Of a DNA stretch of 64,000 nt, positions 25,801 to 35,318 are shown one piece after another. The DNA is from Mesocentrotus franciscanus. Lineage: Eukaryota; Echinodermata; Echinoidea; Camarodonta; Strongylocentrotidae. The stretch covers positions 2,261,495-2,325,494 of the forward strand of contig CP137666.1 of NCBI GenBank assembly GCA_037976565.1, read 5' to 3'. How positions within the stretch are numbered: the stretch's first letter is position 1; each line of letters starts with the position of its first letter. The notes under the pieces are model-generated. The model saw nothing but the letters and a program-made list of their open reading frames with translations, did no database searches and was not told the origin of the DNA. The position numbers and the translations under genes were made by a program.

Positions 25801-28800
25801 ATAAAATTTGAAAAAAGAAGAAAAAGAAGAAAGGAGTGGTATTACAACAATATTATAATTACTGAGTTTGCGACCAGTAAACATGTAACCTACTGGCAGC
25901 AATAAGTAAGTGATGAATCCATTGCCTCCAAGAACTTGGTGGTTCCTGTTTTAAAAGCCTATAGGGATTGCAGAAGTAAGTAATTATCAGGTTAATATCT
26001 GTTATCAATATATTTTGCCAGACATCAATTCATGTTCTACTTTAGTTACATAGTTACTGGTAAGTGTGGATTTAATTACTTAGTTCTAGTTTCAATTAGT
26101 ACTAGTACAATGAATGTTTGAGGTGCAACTGACAATCCAAAGTGAAAGACAATTCAGAGTGTCAGAGTCTTGAGCTAGGTATCATATTTCATTAAATATA
26201 CATGCATAAAGAGGCTGGACTGCTTTCGCATTGTCATTTTCATGTATATGATAAATGCTTTAGTGTAGAAAAATACTCATGGCAGCAATGCAGTATTTAT
26301 ATGTGGAAGAGAATGATCCTTGTAAGTTGTTCAACAAAAATAGAGTTTTTTTATATTTTGGCATGAATTTAACAAGCTGTCTACTTACATTAATCAGCAG
26401 ATCATAATGTACATCTACATTTAAATATATGTCCTATGAATTAAATTTTGACACCACCCCCCCCCCCCTCCCTCAAAGCTTGCATTTTTCAGTTACACCT
26501 TCAGTATACATAATTAAAAATAACCATTGATTTCTTAATTATACATTTGTATGTATACCTACAGGAGTAAATGTTTACATTTCTCAGATAAGTATTTTTC
26601 AGAAACAGAACAAATACAGGGGCAAAAACATTCATTCAATTACTTTACTGCAATGAGAGACAGGTTTTTGTTTGTTCCCTCCATAGTATGCAAACAATCT
26701 TCTTTTACAATGTTCAGTAGTTTCCTTATATCTGCCTCTGTATTGCTTTCTGAACCTGTCAAACAGGAAATCCTTTGTTTGGGTTTTCATTTCAACATAA
26801 TGTATCAATCATTCCAAGAATGTTGGGAAAGAAAATATGACAGGATGTCTTGTATTAAACCTCAAACAGAGTCAACCGGTGCCAATTGACAAAATGCGAT
26901 CTGTAGAATTTGAAGAATCTGTCAAATAATTTGTTATCAATACCTGAATATTATCGTCAAAATTTCTCTATATGTCTGTATTTCAGAACCATGATGTAAA
27001 TAAGTCCCCAAGTTACAAATAAATTACAGAATTAACATTTGGCAGCATTTTCAGATATGTAAAATTGTTAAAATTGTCAAGTTGAAACATTTGATGAGAT
27101 ACTACAGTTCTAGAGTAATCCATGTCAGCCCCAATCTTTTTTCTGTCATAATTCTGTATCTAACAGCACAATGACGTATCAATCTGAAAGTATGCTGCCA
27201 AACAATTAATTTCATTTGGAGGCACAGCAAGTTGAATTAAATTGTGTACAACTCTTCATTAATTCTTGGTAATTTTTTAATAAAAATATAATTTAATTTA
27301 GTCCTGACGTTTTGAATTACATGTTCCCTATGACAAGAAACACATGGAGTATCAAACTCCTTATCTAAGATGCAAATGAACAATCCATAGATATCAGATC
27401 ACAATAATGGCTTTCAGCCAATCAAAAAGCAGGTCTGTACATGAACTGTATCTCTAGTTAAATAATCACTTCAAAAGGTTATAAAACTACTTTAAAAAGA
27501 ATAAAATCACTAAATCATAAATCTATCTTACACTACTTTAAAATTTCCAGGCAAAAGGATTATTCTCTTTAGTGTTAATAAATTACATTTTTGTTTCTTC
27601 TGCATTTCTTAAAATTGTTAGGTACAGTACGTAATGCATTCCTTTTAGGTTGATGCCAAATTACCTACAAGAAATGTTTCCCAAAGTGCTTGTTTTTAAT
27701 TGATTAAATTGAAGTTCCACCCATTTTGAAGGATATTTTAATGTATGTTGTATCTAGAGACCAAATAATGTTTAAGTGTGCCAGTTACCAAAACATGTTT
27801 TGCTCTATGTAAGGCCAAGGGGTTCAATGTTGCTATACTAGTCAAACTGAGGATTTCCCCATAAACTCTAATTTCACATCAAGATACTGTATAAATGACA
27901 AGTAATGAAGTAAGCTAGCACATTGGTACTCTTCTATTAAGAGTAATCATATCCTTTCATGGGGTTAATTTCTAAAGGTGAATACAACAAATTTTTAAAA
28001 ACCTATTTGCTAAAGAATAGAGTTTGACCTGTTTTGGAAAGACACTAATTAGTAAGTGCACTACCTTTTCTTTGATTCTCTTAAGGCTTTCCCTGAGGTT
28101 GATAAGATAAACTACCACCCTTCGTACTTACCTTGGATCAATACCAGACATTGTTATTTCTTCTTGTTTGCTTTCCACCATGTCTGTGGTGAACATTGCA
28201 TGGAAGTATGGTATAGAGGCTGCCAATACGATGCGATGTGCTGAAAATTTGTGATCATCAACCTTACAAAAAGAAGAAAAAGGTAAAAATAAAGAATATG
28301 AAGTCTTGCGTGTATAACAGGTTGTTCTGTGCATTATGCAACTGAGACAAGTTTGAGTGTATTTAAAGAGTTTCAGAACAAAATTAACATGATTAAAATG
28401 ATGGGAAAAATTATACTACAGATAGATCTAAGTCTAGAATAGTCTTATATTTATAAAAAAATATAATAATAAATAATAATAACAACGTTTATAAAGCGCT
28501 TACCACCGAAGTCTCTAAGCGCTATAACAAACAGAATAGACTGATAAACAATTACATATTAAACAAAACAAAAAAAATAAAATAAAATAAAAAATATATA
28601 AGTTAGATCTAGAGGTCTATAGAGAAAATTTCATGGGTGGGGGGCTTTAAGAATAAGATCAGAGAGGAAGGGGCTTCTTCATGTTGTCAGTCAATCTGGT
28701 AAGTGGAACCGATGTATATTAGCCTAGACCTAATTTTCAAAAATAAATGCATCGGATATGGATCCGCTAAAGACTTAAAGTGACATTTTAGTCCAAAAGT

Positions 28801-29702
28801 TTGGTGTCCAGATCTGGAACATCGAGTTTGCACAGGAGCGCCTATGGTCTGCTTCTGTCTCTAAAGAGAAGAGCCGACCCTACCCAAATCAGAGGCTAAC
28901 GAACGAAAGAGACAGAAATTTTTGGTCTAACATACTCATAGTAGCTGTAGCATGTACATGTAGTCTAGGTCTAGATCTACATGATGTACGCGTAGAATCT
29001 ACTATTAGTATTACTGTTAGTTACGGAGTAAGTATAATTTAGGCAAAGCCGAGTGTCATTCCGTGAGCTAAGAAGACTAATGGGGCGTTGCAAGAAAGTT
29101 GCAATCAATTGCAAATCCCCCAAATTAAGCGTAAGTCTTGCGATTAATTGCAAATTTGCAATTGATCGCAATGCAATTTTCTTGCAACGCCAACGCCCCA
29201 TTAGTGAAAGAGAGAGAGAGGGGGGAGGGGTAAAAGCTAGATCTAGTTAACTTAATTTAATTGTTAAAACTTTAATCCTAACAAAATCGTAGGAAATTTT
29301 GGAGACTAGTTGGGCGTTGCAAGAAAGTTGAGTTGCAATTGATTGCAAATATCAGTTGCAAATTTTGCAACTTGCAATCAATCGCAACTTTCTTGCAACG
29401 CCCCATAAGTAATGCATCTAGAATTTAGATTATAATGCATTCATAAAGTAGCAGTTCAAAATACGTGCATTTCTCACAGCAATTCTTGTTTACACTCACA
29501 ACTCGTCACTCGTCAGCTCAGCTCAGCCCGAGGTTCATTCACTTGCTCATTTATACTCGTACCGTACCTTCAATGTAACATCGCAGAGTTTTCCTTGGCG
29601 CCGTATGCTTTCCATCGCCATGTAGCCGTCTGCTGGCAGATCGTTCATACAGAAGGCCACTGAATCCGACATATCATCTGGCGAGGTAGGGCTAGGAGCC
29701 AT
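16433..29702 (-). CDS. KLHL18: KLHL18, BTB-BACK-kelch CUL3 adaptor, ten exons
   Basis: Kelch-like 18 is a substrate adaptor of the CUL3-RBX1 ubiquitin ligase; the human protein acts on Aurora A and UNC119. Exons on the minus strand: 29702-29568, 28262-28132, 25641-25501, 23448-23250, 21071-20911, 19636-19500, 18697-18476, 17780-17676, 17260-17149 and 16814-16433. All borders are AG/GT and all junction phases agree. Joined, they give about 575 codons against 574 residues in human KLHL18. Order: N-terminal BTB ('[13 protein letters not shown]', '[20 protein letters not shown]'), BACK ('[20 protein letters not shown]'), then six kelch blades with GG doublets. Two frame disruptions, near 18671 and 16588-16594, interrupt an otherwise perfect gene; sequencing or assembly error and recent pseudogenisation are both possible. 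The start is the ATG giving [10 protein letters not shown]; an in-frame upstream ATG at 29777 would add 25 residues. Confidence 0.9.
17149..17260 (-). CDS. KLHL18: KLHL18 exon 9, kelch blades 3-4
   Basis: Acceptor 'ctgtgtacag', donor AGCACG|GTAAGT. It encodes '[20 protein letters not shown]' and 'HDGLQIFST'; the HDGLQIF signature distinguishes KLHL18 from related kelch proteins. Confidence 0.9.
17676..17780 (-). CDS. KLHL18: KLHL18 exon 8, kelch blade 3
   Basis: Acceptor 'aattttttag', donor CTAACAA|GTGAGT. It encodes '[19 protein letters not shown]' and '[14 protein letters not shown]', and enters with one base and leaves with two, consistent with its neighbours. Confidence 0.9.
18321..18457. 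mobile_element. MITE in KLHL18 intron 7
   Basis: TCAAACCTGTATATAAAGAC at the left end is inverted at the right as ...TCTATACAGGTTTGA. It is the same family as 7354-7528. It ends about 20 bases from the KLHL18 exon 7 donor (18475). Confidence 0.6.
18476..18697 (-). CDS. KLHL18: KLHL18 exon 7, kelch blades 1-2, with one-base frame disruption
   Basis: Acceptor 'atgctcatag', donor GGAGAAG|GTAGAT. Entry frame gives 'ESLNAVEV', then goes out of frame. One additional base next to 18671 restores '[19 protein letters not shown]' and '[19 protein letters not shown]'. The exon is 222 bases, while neighbouring phases require 223, so a one-base loss is independently implied. Confidence 0.88.
18745..19030 (-). 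mobile_element. SINE-like dispersed repeat in KLHL18 intron 6
   Basis: On the minus strand it contains 'gttcgagtc', resembling a tRNA B box, followed by short conserved blocks ('ggtacccatttactacacatgg' region, and 'ttgtccaaggaca' on the plus strand) typical of marine-invertebrate SINE-like repeats. No coding capacity. The exact ends were not resolved. Confidence 0.4.
19500..19636 (-). CDS. KLHL18: KLHL18 exon 6, end of BACK and start of kelch blade 1
   Basis: Acceptor 'catatgtag', donor GCTCAG|GTCAGT. It encodes '[19 protein letters not shown]' and then '[16 protein letters not shown]'. The first is the highly conserved BACK-kelch linker of KLHL18/KLHL2-type proteins. Confidence 0.92.
20911..21071 (-). 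CDS. KLHL18: KLHL18 exon 5, BACK domain
   Basis: Acceptor 'tgtgtacag', donor AATGCAG|GTTGGT. It encodes '[20 protein letters not shown]', '[15 protein letters not shown]' and 'KACHKC', the second half of the BACK domain. Confidence 0.92.
21341..22372 (+). mobile_element. Helitron-like (pearl/HINE-type) element III in KLHL18 intron 4
   Basis: It begins at ACTAGA (21341). Inverted ATCCCCCG near 21384 pairs with CGGGGGAT near 22357. Four to five diverged units of about 130-190 bp are keyed on 'gtgtagatt' and 'tttgaaagaaatc', each with a TGACCTTTGACCC-type word (21705, 21830, 21986). A short GCG/GGC tract follows near 22300, and then a 3' hairpin (ATCCTCCGGCA / TGCTCGGGGGAT). It has the same layout as elements II and IV but different unit sequence. 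Confidence 0.6.
22644..22677 (-). pseudogene. KLHL18: Fragment of KLHL18 exon 4 in intron 4
   Basis: 34 bases match exon 4 (23288-23321) at 30 positions, in the same orientation. All four differences are transitions that would change residues. It has no splice sites of its own. This is a short decayed duplicate of coding sequence, about 650 bp downstream in the gene. Confidence 0.7.
22688..23214. mobile_element. 527-bp DNA element with 21-bp perfect terminal inverted repeats
   Basis: The left end, GGTACTATGTCCCATTTGCA plus G (22688-22708), is exactly inverted at 23194-23214. There is no ORF of note. It lies between the exon-4 fragment and exon 4 itself, 36 bases from exon 4's donor side. Confidence 0.8.
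23250..23448 (-). CDS. KLHL18: KLHL18 exon 4, BTB-BACK junction
   Basis: Acceptor 'cctgtgtttcag', donor GAACAG|GTAGGA. It encodes '[18 protein letters not shown]', '[18 protein letters not shown]' and '[10 protein letters not shown]', the start of the BACK domain. Phases fit exons 3 and 5. Confidence 0.92.
24206..24237. repeat. Hairpin element CCAGAAGGG...CCCTTCTGG, single copy
   Basis: Perfect 9-bp arms at 24206-24214 and 24229-24237 enclose a 14-base loop. The flanking words 'gggtgt' and 'ctggctct-ag' match those of the 49-bp minisatellite at 50.5 kb. It lies in KLHL18 intron 3. Confidence 0.75.
24600..25410 (+). mobile_element. Helitron-like (pearl/HINE-type) element IV in KLHL18 intron 3
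   Basis: It begins at ACTAGA (24600). Four units keyed on 'aatgag' at 24755, 24901, 25041 and 25181 (146, 140 and 140 bp apart) follow, with perfect TGACCTTTGACCT at 24910, 25050 and 25197. An ACGG/GGAA microsatellite (about 25323-25365) and a 3' hairpin ATCCCCTC...GAGGGGAT near 25379-25407 complete it. It ends about 90 bp from the exon 3 donor. Confidence 0.7.
25501..25641 (-). CDS. KLHL18: KLHL18 exon 3, BTB domain (C-terminal part)
   Basis: Acceptor 'attgtacag', donor AGATCG|GTATGT. It encodes '[20 protein letters not shown]' and '[20 protein letters not shown]', the classical end of a BTB fold and the 3-box start. The exon has no ATG-initiated ORF of its own and is found only by translating through splice sites. 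Confidence 0.9.
25642..28131 (-). other. KLHL18 intron 2, nothing else recognised
   Basis: This intron of about 2.5 kb is A+T-rich, with an AAG-rich tract near 25810-25840 and a poly-C run near 26457-26468. No exon, transposon ends or RNA gene was seen. Confidence 0.5.
28132..28262 (-). CDS. KLHL18: KLHL18 exon 2, BTB domain core
   Basis: Acceptor 'ctttttgtaag', donor CCAAG|GTAAGT. It encodes '[20 protein letters not shown]' and '[20 protein letters not shown]', the BTB dimer and CUL3-contact region, almost identical to vertebrate KLHL18. Confidence 0.93.
28480..28560. mobile_element. SINE-like repeat tail (AGCGCT type)
   Basis: 'tttataaagcgcttaccacc' and 'ctaagcgctataac' follow (AAT)n. Similar 'gcgctatataag' tails occur at 53.3 kb and 62.95 kb. 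It is a fragment in KLHL18 intron 1. Confidence 0.35.
29076..29205. mobile_element. Palindromic MITE, copy 1, in KLHL18 intron 1
   Basis: The ends ACTAATGGGGCGTTG and CAACGCCCCATTAGT are perfect inverses. The rest folds back through GCAAGAAAGTTGCAA-type words, making nearly the whole 130 bp one hairpin. Confidence 0.8.
29305..29410. mobile_element. Palindromic MITE, copy 2, in KLHL18 intron 1
   Basis: Same family as 29076-29205: ACTAGTTGGGCGTTGCAAG at the left, CTTGCAACGCCCCATAAGT at the right, with a short centre rich in TTGCAA. It is only 100 bp from copy 1 and 160 bp from the KLHL18 exon 1 donor. Confidence 0.8.
29568..29702 (-). CDS. KLHL18: KLHL18 exon 1 with start codon
   Basis: Start ATG at 29702-29700 gives '[17 protein letters not shown]' and '[20 protein letters not shown]', 45 codons; donor TTGAAG|GTACGG. 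The upstream in-frame ATG (29777) is less likely, because the extra residues have no counterpart in the family. A second ATG ten codons in (MSDSVAF) is also possible. Confidence 0.88.
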
Positions 29703-30256
29703 AATAAATTCTGAAGAAATTGAGCAAATTGAAAAGATAGCTTTAGTCTTTCTTTTCACTGCACTATTAATTTTCATGTGATCCGATCAAGACTTTAAAG
29801 GGCGAGGGTAGCCTGCGCCTGCCTATAAATTATGAAGTGAGTAGAGCACCAGTACCAGTGCTGTGTGTGTATATATATGTACAGATCGCATTTTACACAC
29901 ATACAAATACGTACATGCAAAGCAACTAGCTAACCGCGCTAGCCTATTATGCACTCGTAATAACAATACAAGGGACTAACGCACATATGTACGGGGTACA
30001 GGCCTATAGCAACGTTGACCTATTAGTGTTGCAATCTCCAACATATTTGACACCGATCGATCCAATTATTTGCAATATTGCCGAAAAGGGTTCTCTATTT
30101 ATTTTAAATGTATCCCTAGGACCCAATTTTAAAGAAAATTACCGCCTGAGCCCTGACTTGATCGAGATGGAAACGGTGCCCAAACCCGGCCGCCCCATTG
30201 CACCTCCGAGCCCTACTCGCCCCACCTTAATTCTACCCGCCGCGCCCCCACAACGG
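29703..30256. promoter_or_regulatory. KLHL18 5' flank
   Basis: This is the presumed promoter/5' UTR side of KLHL18, inferred only from position. No TATA box or other decisive element is visible; a TA/TG-rich stretch lies near 29865-29880. Confidence 0.3.
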
Positions 30257-30569
30257 CAGGGGCAGATCCAGCCGGCGGCAAGAGAGGGGCCCAAAAAAGG
30301 GGCCCACTTCGTGTGAAAATTTGAAAATCGTGCCGGCCGAATTTTCGCTCAGTGGGGGTAATGAGCACTATTTTTTTTGTTGCTCAACGGGGACGGGGGT
30401 AAGTGCTATTTTTTCAACCTCCACCCCCTCCCCCTTGAGTGCCAGGGGAGGGGGCCCATCTTCTTCCTCTTTTTTTTTTTACAAAAAGGGTGTTTTTATC
30501 TGTTTTTTTGTTTTGCTAGGGAGTGCATGGGCCGGGGCCCTACGCCCCCCCCCCCTGGATCCACCACTG
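30257..30569. mobile_element. hAT-like non-autonomous element with 8-bp target duplication
   Basis: The terminal inverted repeat CAGGGGCAGATCCAG (30257) is paired with CTGGATCCACCACTG (ending 30569). Flanking octamers are cacaacgg and cacaccgg, 7 of 8 identical, as expected for the 8-bp duplications made by hAT transposases. The interior is G/C-homopolymer-rich and non-coding. Confidence 0.75.
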
Positions 30570-30854
30570 CACACCGGTACCCCTCAACTTGATTGATTAA
30601 TTGATTTTAATCGCCAAGCCTCAAACCCGGGCCTCCAACATACAACAATATCAAGAATAACAGATCAAAATTAAGTCAGCTTGAACAGGATAACCCACGA
30701 AAGGCTCAAGAGCCTATTTCCAGTGGGGTCCCCGACATACATGTACAAAATTAATAAGTTAAAATTGTATTATTTACGGACAGATAAGAAAAAAACTTTT
30801 TAAAGATAATAATGATGATAATAAAAATAACTTCATATTCTCATTGCGTAGCTT

Positions 30855-30893
30855 GAGAGAGAGAGAGACAGAGAGAGAGAGACTGAGAGAGAC

Positions 30894-30951
<58 letters not shown>

Positions 30952-30953
30952 CG
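30855..30953. repeat. (GA)n microsatellite
   Basis: About 95 bases of GAGA with occasional C or T interruptions, the last 45 nearly pure. It produces artefactual Arg/Glu and Ser/Leu ORFs on both strands. Confidence 0.95.
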
Positions 30954-33940
30954 GGCAGGGGGCACAGAACTCACATCCATTCCGCCTGCACCCAGCCTAC
31001 CACCTTCGGCCCACAAAAATAAACGTTATGGCGAAACGCCATTGGGTCAGAAAAGCAAGATATTCATTTTACAATATACAGTGCATATTTAAAAATTGTA
31101 CACCCAACTTTAGTAGCTTGTCATATTCAAAGTGAGCTTCATTTCTAGTTCATGGTAAAGAGTAACTTATTTTCTGTCTAATGATTCTCTATTTACAATT
31201 TTTATGCCACGGGTGACTGAGCACCAGGGTTTTAAAAGGTGCCGTCATCTCCATATTGAAACTCCCGATGGACCGAGACCACAGATATTGCAAATTTAAT
31301 AGCTCTATGACCGAGACCATACTCCATAGACCAAATCATTTTTGTTTTGTTTTGTTGTTGTTCAAGAAATCGTCACATTAGCAGTTGCGATGATGTTAAC
31401 TCCCACCACTTTTTCCCACCACCACACCAGTTTTTCTTCTTTTTTTTTGGTTTTGTTTTTGTGAAGAATTCTCACCTCGGAGGCAAATGTAAACACAGAT
31501 CAGTTTATTTCTATGATTTGTTGTAGTATGGGGACGTGGCCCCAACTCAGCTGGGCCAACCCGTTAACATCTGGTTTACGTATTTCCTGAAATTAGCGGT
31601 ATAGTATTAGTTCTTCTTACATTACTTACATTTCTTCTTCTTTCTTTCACTCTTTTTTCCGGCTGTCTTTCTTTCTTCCCTTCTTCCCTTCCCTCTGTTA
31701 GCTAAGGCAATGACATGGCGGGGCAAGGATACCCGGCAGGGGTGTCGATTTGTATCCGTGGTTGGGGGATGATAGGTGCCAAAATATTTTCGGCAATGGA
31801 TCAAAGCAACCAAGAGGTAGAAGCGTGTGGCAGGTTGCACCCCTCCTTCCAAGTTATTAACTTTTTCAAGTCACCCTCAATAAAGATAACATTTCAGAGA
31901 ATATAAGAGTGGTAATAAAATTAATAACATGCTAAATGTTAGTCCTGACTCTTGCCTGCAGTGTAGGCCTACCAGACTGATATCATCTATTTTTAAACGA
32001 AATTTAGACATTACCAACAAAAATCCAATGGTGAGGGATATCAACTTGTGAAAGTATTATGTTACCAGTGGGCAAATGCATTAATAAGCAACCAGGAAAG
32101 GTTCATGTAGACAGAAAATTCTTTATTTCCTGGTGATAGAAACATACATTTTATGAATATTGATGTCTCCAAACAACATTCATCGTGAAAAACCCATTCC
32201 AATATTCTGTGTAAGGAGATCTCAAAAAACATAGTTCTCATTAGTAAATGAAAAACATATTGCTTTTGGTTCTTCATTTGACTCTCTTCCTTCTTTAATT
32301 AAACCAACTGAATCCTCTCTGCGGGAAACTCAATTCAATGAAACAGAATATCACTGATGCAAAATTTGGTTCTCAAAATGACAGAAAATTTCCACTCCTG
32401 ATCTCATACAAACTGTCTGTTTCTTAAAAACATAATATAAAACTTACGTTCCAACTACCAAACAACAAACTTCCATTATCTCCTTCTTCACCCAGATATA
32501 CTTATCATACCAGATACGCTCTAAAATATAAGCATAATATTCCCTAAGGCCCTGACCAGAGCACTATTTTTTTCTCAAAAACTATAACCAGTCTTAGAAG
32601 GTGCATTATTATTGGAAGGGTGTTATAAACAAAACTTCAAACTTAATAACATTCTAACCTTCAAAAACACCTTAACTATCTTATGCCTGTTACGTTTGAA
32701 TACAATACATAGGCCTACATCAGCTTTTCAATAAAACAAAAATAAGTTGTGACATAATAATCTTTCTCCAAAATATCGAACTGGAGTATTCTGTTGTATT
32801 GCTTGTTTATGTACATACAAAGAGCTTATTTTCAAGAGGCACTAGATCCATGTGTGTAACTTAAGAAAGAACTCTTTGTTTACCCGATTTTGTTCAGGTG
32901 TCTATGGAAAATTGTTATTAAAAGATGCATGTGTTCATAATTTCTCTCGTAATTTAGGTTAATAATTTTGTTCAAGGTAAATAGAGGAAAATGTATATCA
33001 TTATCTCCATTTGCTATCAAAAGATTTTGCTCCTTTCGGAAAATAGCTCTTCAAATGTTTTACATGTAGAGATATAAATAAACAAAGAAATGGATGAAAT
33101 CAATAAAACAAAATAGATACTGAGTATGAATCAGGGAACAAACTGAAAGTTTCGTCTCCTACATGCTGCCATTTGGACAAAACCGTCTTTCTCTTCAATG
33201 ATACAATATTTTATTACTTTACTTGCATTATGAAAAAAAAAACGCATCATCAACCCCACATAGTCATAGCTTTAAAAATCACTTCAGATTAAACTGGCCA
33301 AAAGTCATGTGATATTCTTGCTCAGATGCTTTCCTTTACCTTTAAGAGTTCTTTATATTGAGGAATTGGTTGATAATTTTTTCTTGGCAATAATGCCCAA
33401 ATTAAAAGTTAAACAAATACACGACTGTAACTCCTAGCGCGTTTTGAAAAATGTTTTAGGAAATATCAGGAAATAAAATGAGTGAAAAAACAACAAATAA
33501 AGATACAATGACGTGAATTTTAAAAAGGGTGAACGGAAACAACATAACAACTAGTGAACTATCTTATAACTCTCCCACTCTACTTCTTTTTGCACTTTTG
33601 CGCTTCGCGCTTAACATTTAGCTCGTTGCTTTTTAACGCTGCGGCTTTGCATTTGGCGCACTGCATTTCTATGATGCTGTTGATTGAATAAATTGAATAA
33701 ATTCATCAATTCCTGATGAAGCCGTATGAGCGAGAATTCAATTTATTCTTGTCTCATATACGGTTGTCTCATTTACTTCGTTTTCTATTTATATATGTAT
33801 GTATTATGAAAATGAGATAGCAAAATGTGTATATTGATGGTCATCTTGCGAGTAATAACCATTAACTACTCTCATCGGGCTCTCATCATTAATTTTTCTT
33901 CCTTTTTTTTGTTTTTTGATGGTGAATTATTGGGGGGATG
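30954..33940. other. Intergenic between KLHL18 and prune, no gene recognised
   Basis: About 3 kb of A+T-rich sequence. Short ORFs near 31.6-31.9 kb and 32.1-32.3 kb have no domain or splice support. No repeat ends were identified. Confidence 0.45.
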
Positions 33941-33943
33941 AAT

Positions 33944-34419
33944 GTACAGGCCACCCCCCCACCTGAAATATTGGGGGAGGGGGAAAGAAAGGAGAGGAAG
34001 AAGAAAAGAAAAGGGGGAAAAGAAGGAGATCGGGGGCCGAAAGGGCCTTGCCTCCCCTCCCCCATCAAAAAATAAGAGAGAAGAAAGGAAAGGGAAAGAA
34101 AAAAGGAAAAGAGGAGATAAAGGGAAGAAAAAAGAGGAAGAAGAAAAGAAAAGAAGGAGGATATCAGTTGCAATTTTTCCGCCAACAAGTTGTGGATCGG
34201 GGGGGAGGGGTCCAAAAGGCCTTTACCTTCTCCCCGCCCCACCCCCGCCAAAAAAAAAGAGAGAAGGAAGGGAAAGGGAAAGAGGAGAGCTAAAAGGGAA
34301 CAAAAAAGAGCTAGAAGAATGAAAGAAAAGGGTGAAAAGAAGGGGAAATCAGTTGCGATTAATCCCGCCAACAACGTGTGGATCGGGGAGGCCGAAAGGC
34401 CCTTGCCTCCCGGGGTAAT
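33944..34419. repeat. Purine-rich tandem repeat of about 165-185 bp, about three copies
   Basis: 'gatcgggg' followed by 'ccgaaagg.cc' recurs near 34029, 34195 and 34381, each preceded by 'ccgccaacaa.gtgtg'-like sequence and a long A/G tract. Strong strand asymmetry (purines on the plus strand) creates several overlapping Lys/Glu/Arg-rich ORFs that are not genes. Confidence 0.7.
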
Positions 34420-35153
34420 CAGAGGCGGATCCACGTGGCGATTTTTCCGGCCCGGCCCCCCCCCTAACCCCCCAAAACGGTTTTAAAAAAATAGGATAAT
34501 AACGTTAATTTAACCTTTTTTAAAACAAAAAAACAAAAGCGGGCCCCCCTGACAACAACAACAACAACAAATTATAATTTCGCCCCGAAAAAATAGTGGT
34601 TCTCCTCTCCATCACCTCTCCCTCCCCGCTTATTAACCGGCTTGACGAATCGCTGCCAAATATTTTCTCACGAATTGGGAAAAAAAAGAAAAGTGCTCAA
34701 CCAAGAGCCCTAAGGCGGGCCCCTGGATACTCATCTGACCGTAATTTAATACCTAAAACCCTTGAGCTTCCGGGGGCTCCGCCCCCTGGACCCTACGACA
34801 ATTAGTGACCTGCCAGTGTCATAAATAAGGTATCAAAATATGCTCATCTGAGCGTATTTAAATGCCTGTGCATGTACCTCCTGAGCTTCGGGACACCGCC
34901 GGGGCTTTGCCCCCTAGACTCCACGCCAATTTACGCTACGCTCTTCCTGATCGTAAATACTTTAGCTTCCCCCACCCACTGTGAAAAATGTTCAGCGGGG
35001 CCTGCATGTAAGAGCGGGGTGATGCGGATATTTTGTCTCCCCCAAAAAAAAACGTTTTTGCTCATTAAGCCACTGCTGGTCACTAATACGTACCAATACT
35101 TGGCTCGCATAATTTCAAATTTGGCCCCCTAAGAAATCCTGGATCCGCGCCTG
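34420..35153. mobile_element. hAT-like element 2 (CAGAGGCGGATCC ends)
   Basis: CAGAGGCGGATCC at 34420 and GGATCCGCGCCTG ending 35153 are nearly perfect inverses and match the ends of the element at 30257. There is no transposase. Flanking octamers do not match, so the true borders or target duplication are unclear. Confidence 0.55.
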
Positions 35154-35318
35154 TATAACGGTGCCGTCAAAATCTCCTTGTACCAAGTTTTGGGTGATGC
35201 ACCAAAATGTGGGTCAGACCATAATATTATGCGTAAGTTACTTAAATGGTCTTGAATCTTTGTTAAATGTTATATGCTGATTCATGCTTCAGTACTTCAT
35301 TGTTTAAAGACATCTAAT

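Noticed and set aside
30774..31092. ORFs rich in Arg-Glu or Ser-Leu
   Set aside because: Direct products of the (GA)n microsatellite.
33889..34486. Overlapping ORFs of 81-181 codons on both strands
   Set aside because: All arise from a purine-rich tandem repeat; low-complexity Lys/Glu/Arg or Phe/Pro/Ser strings are not proteins.
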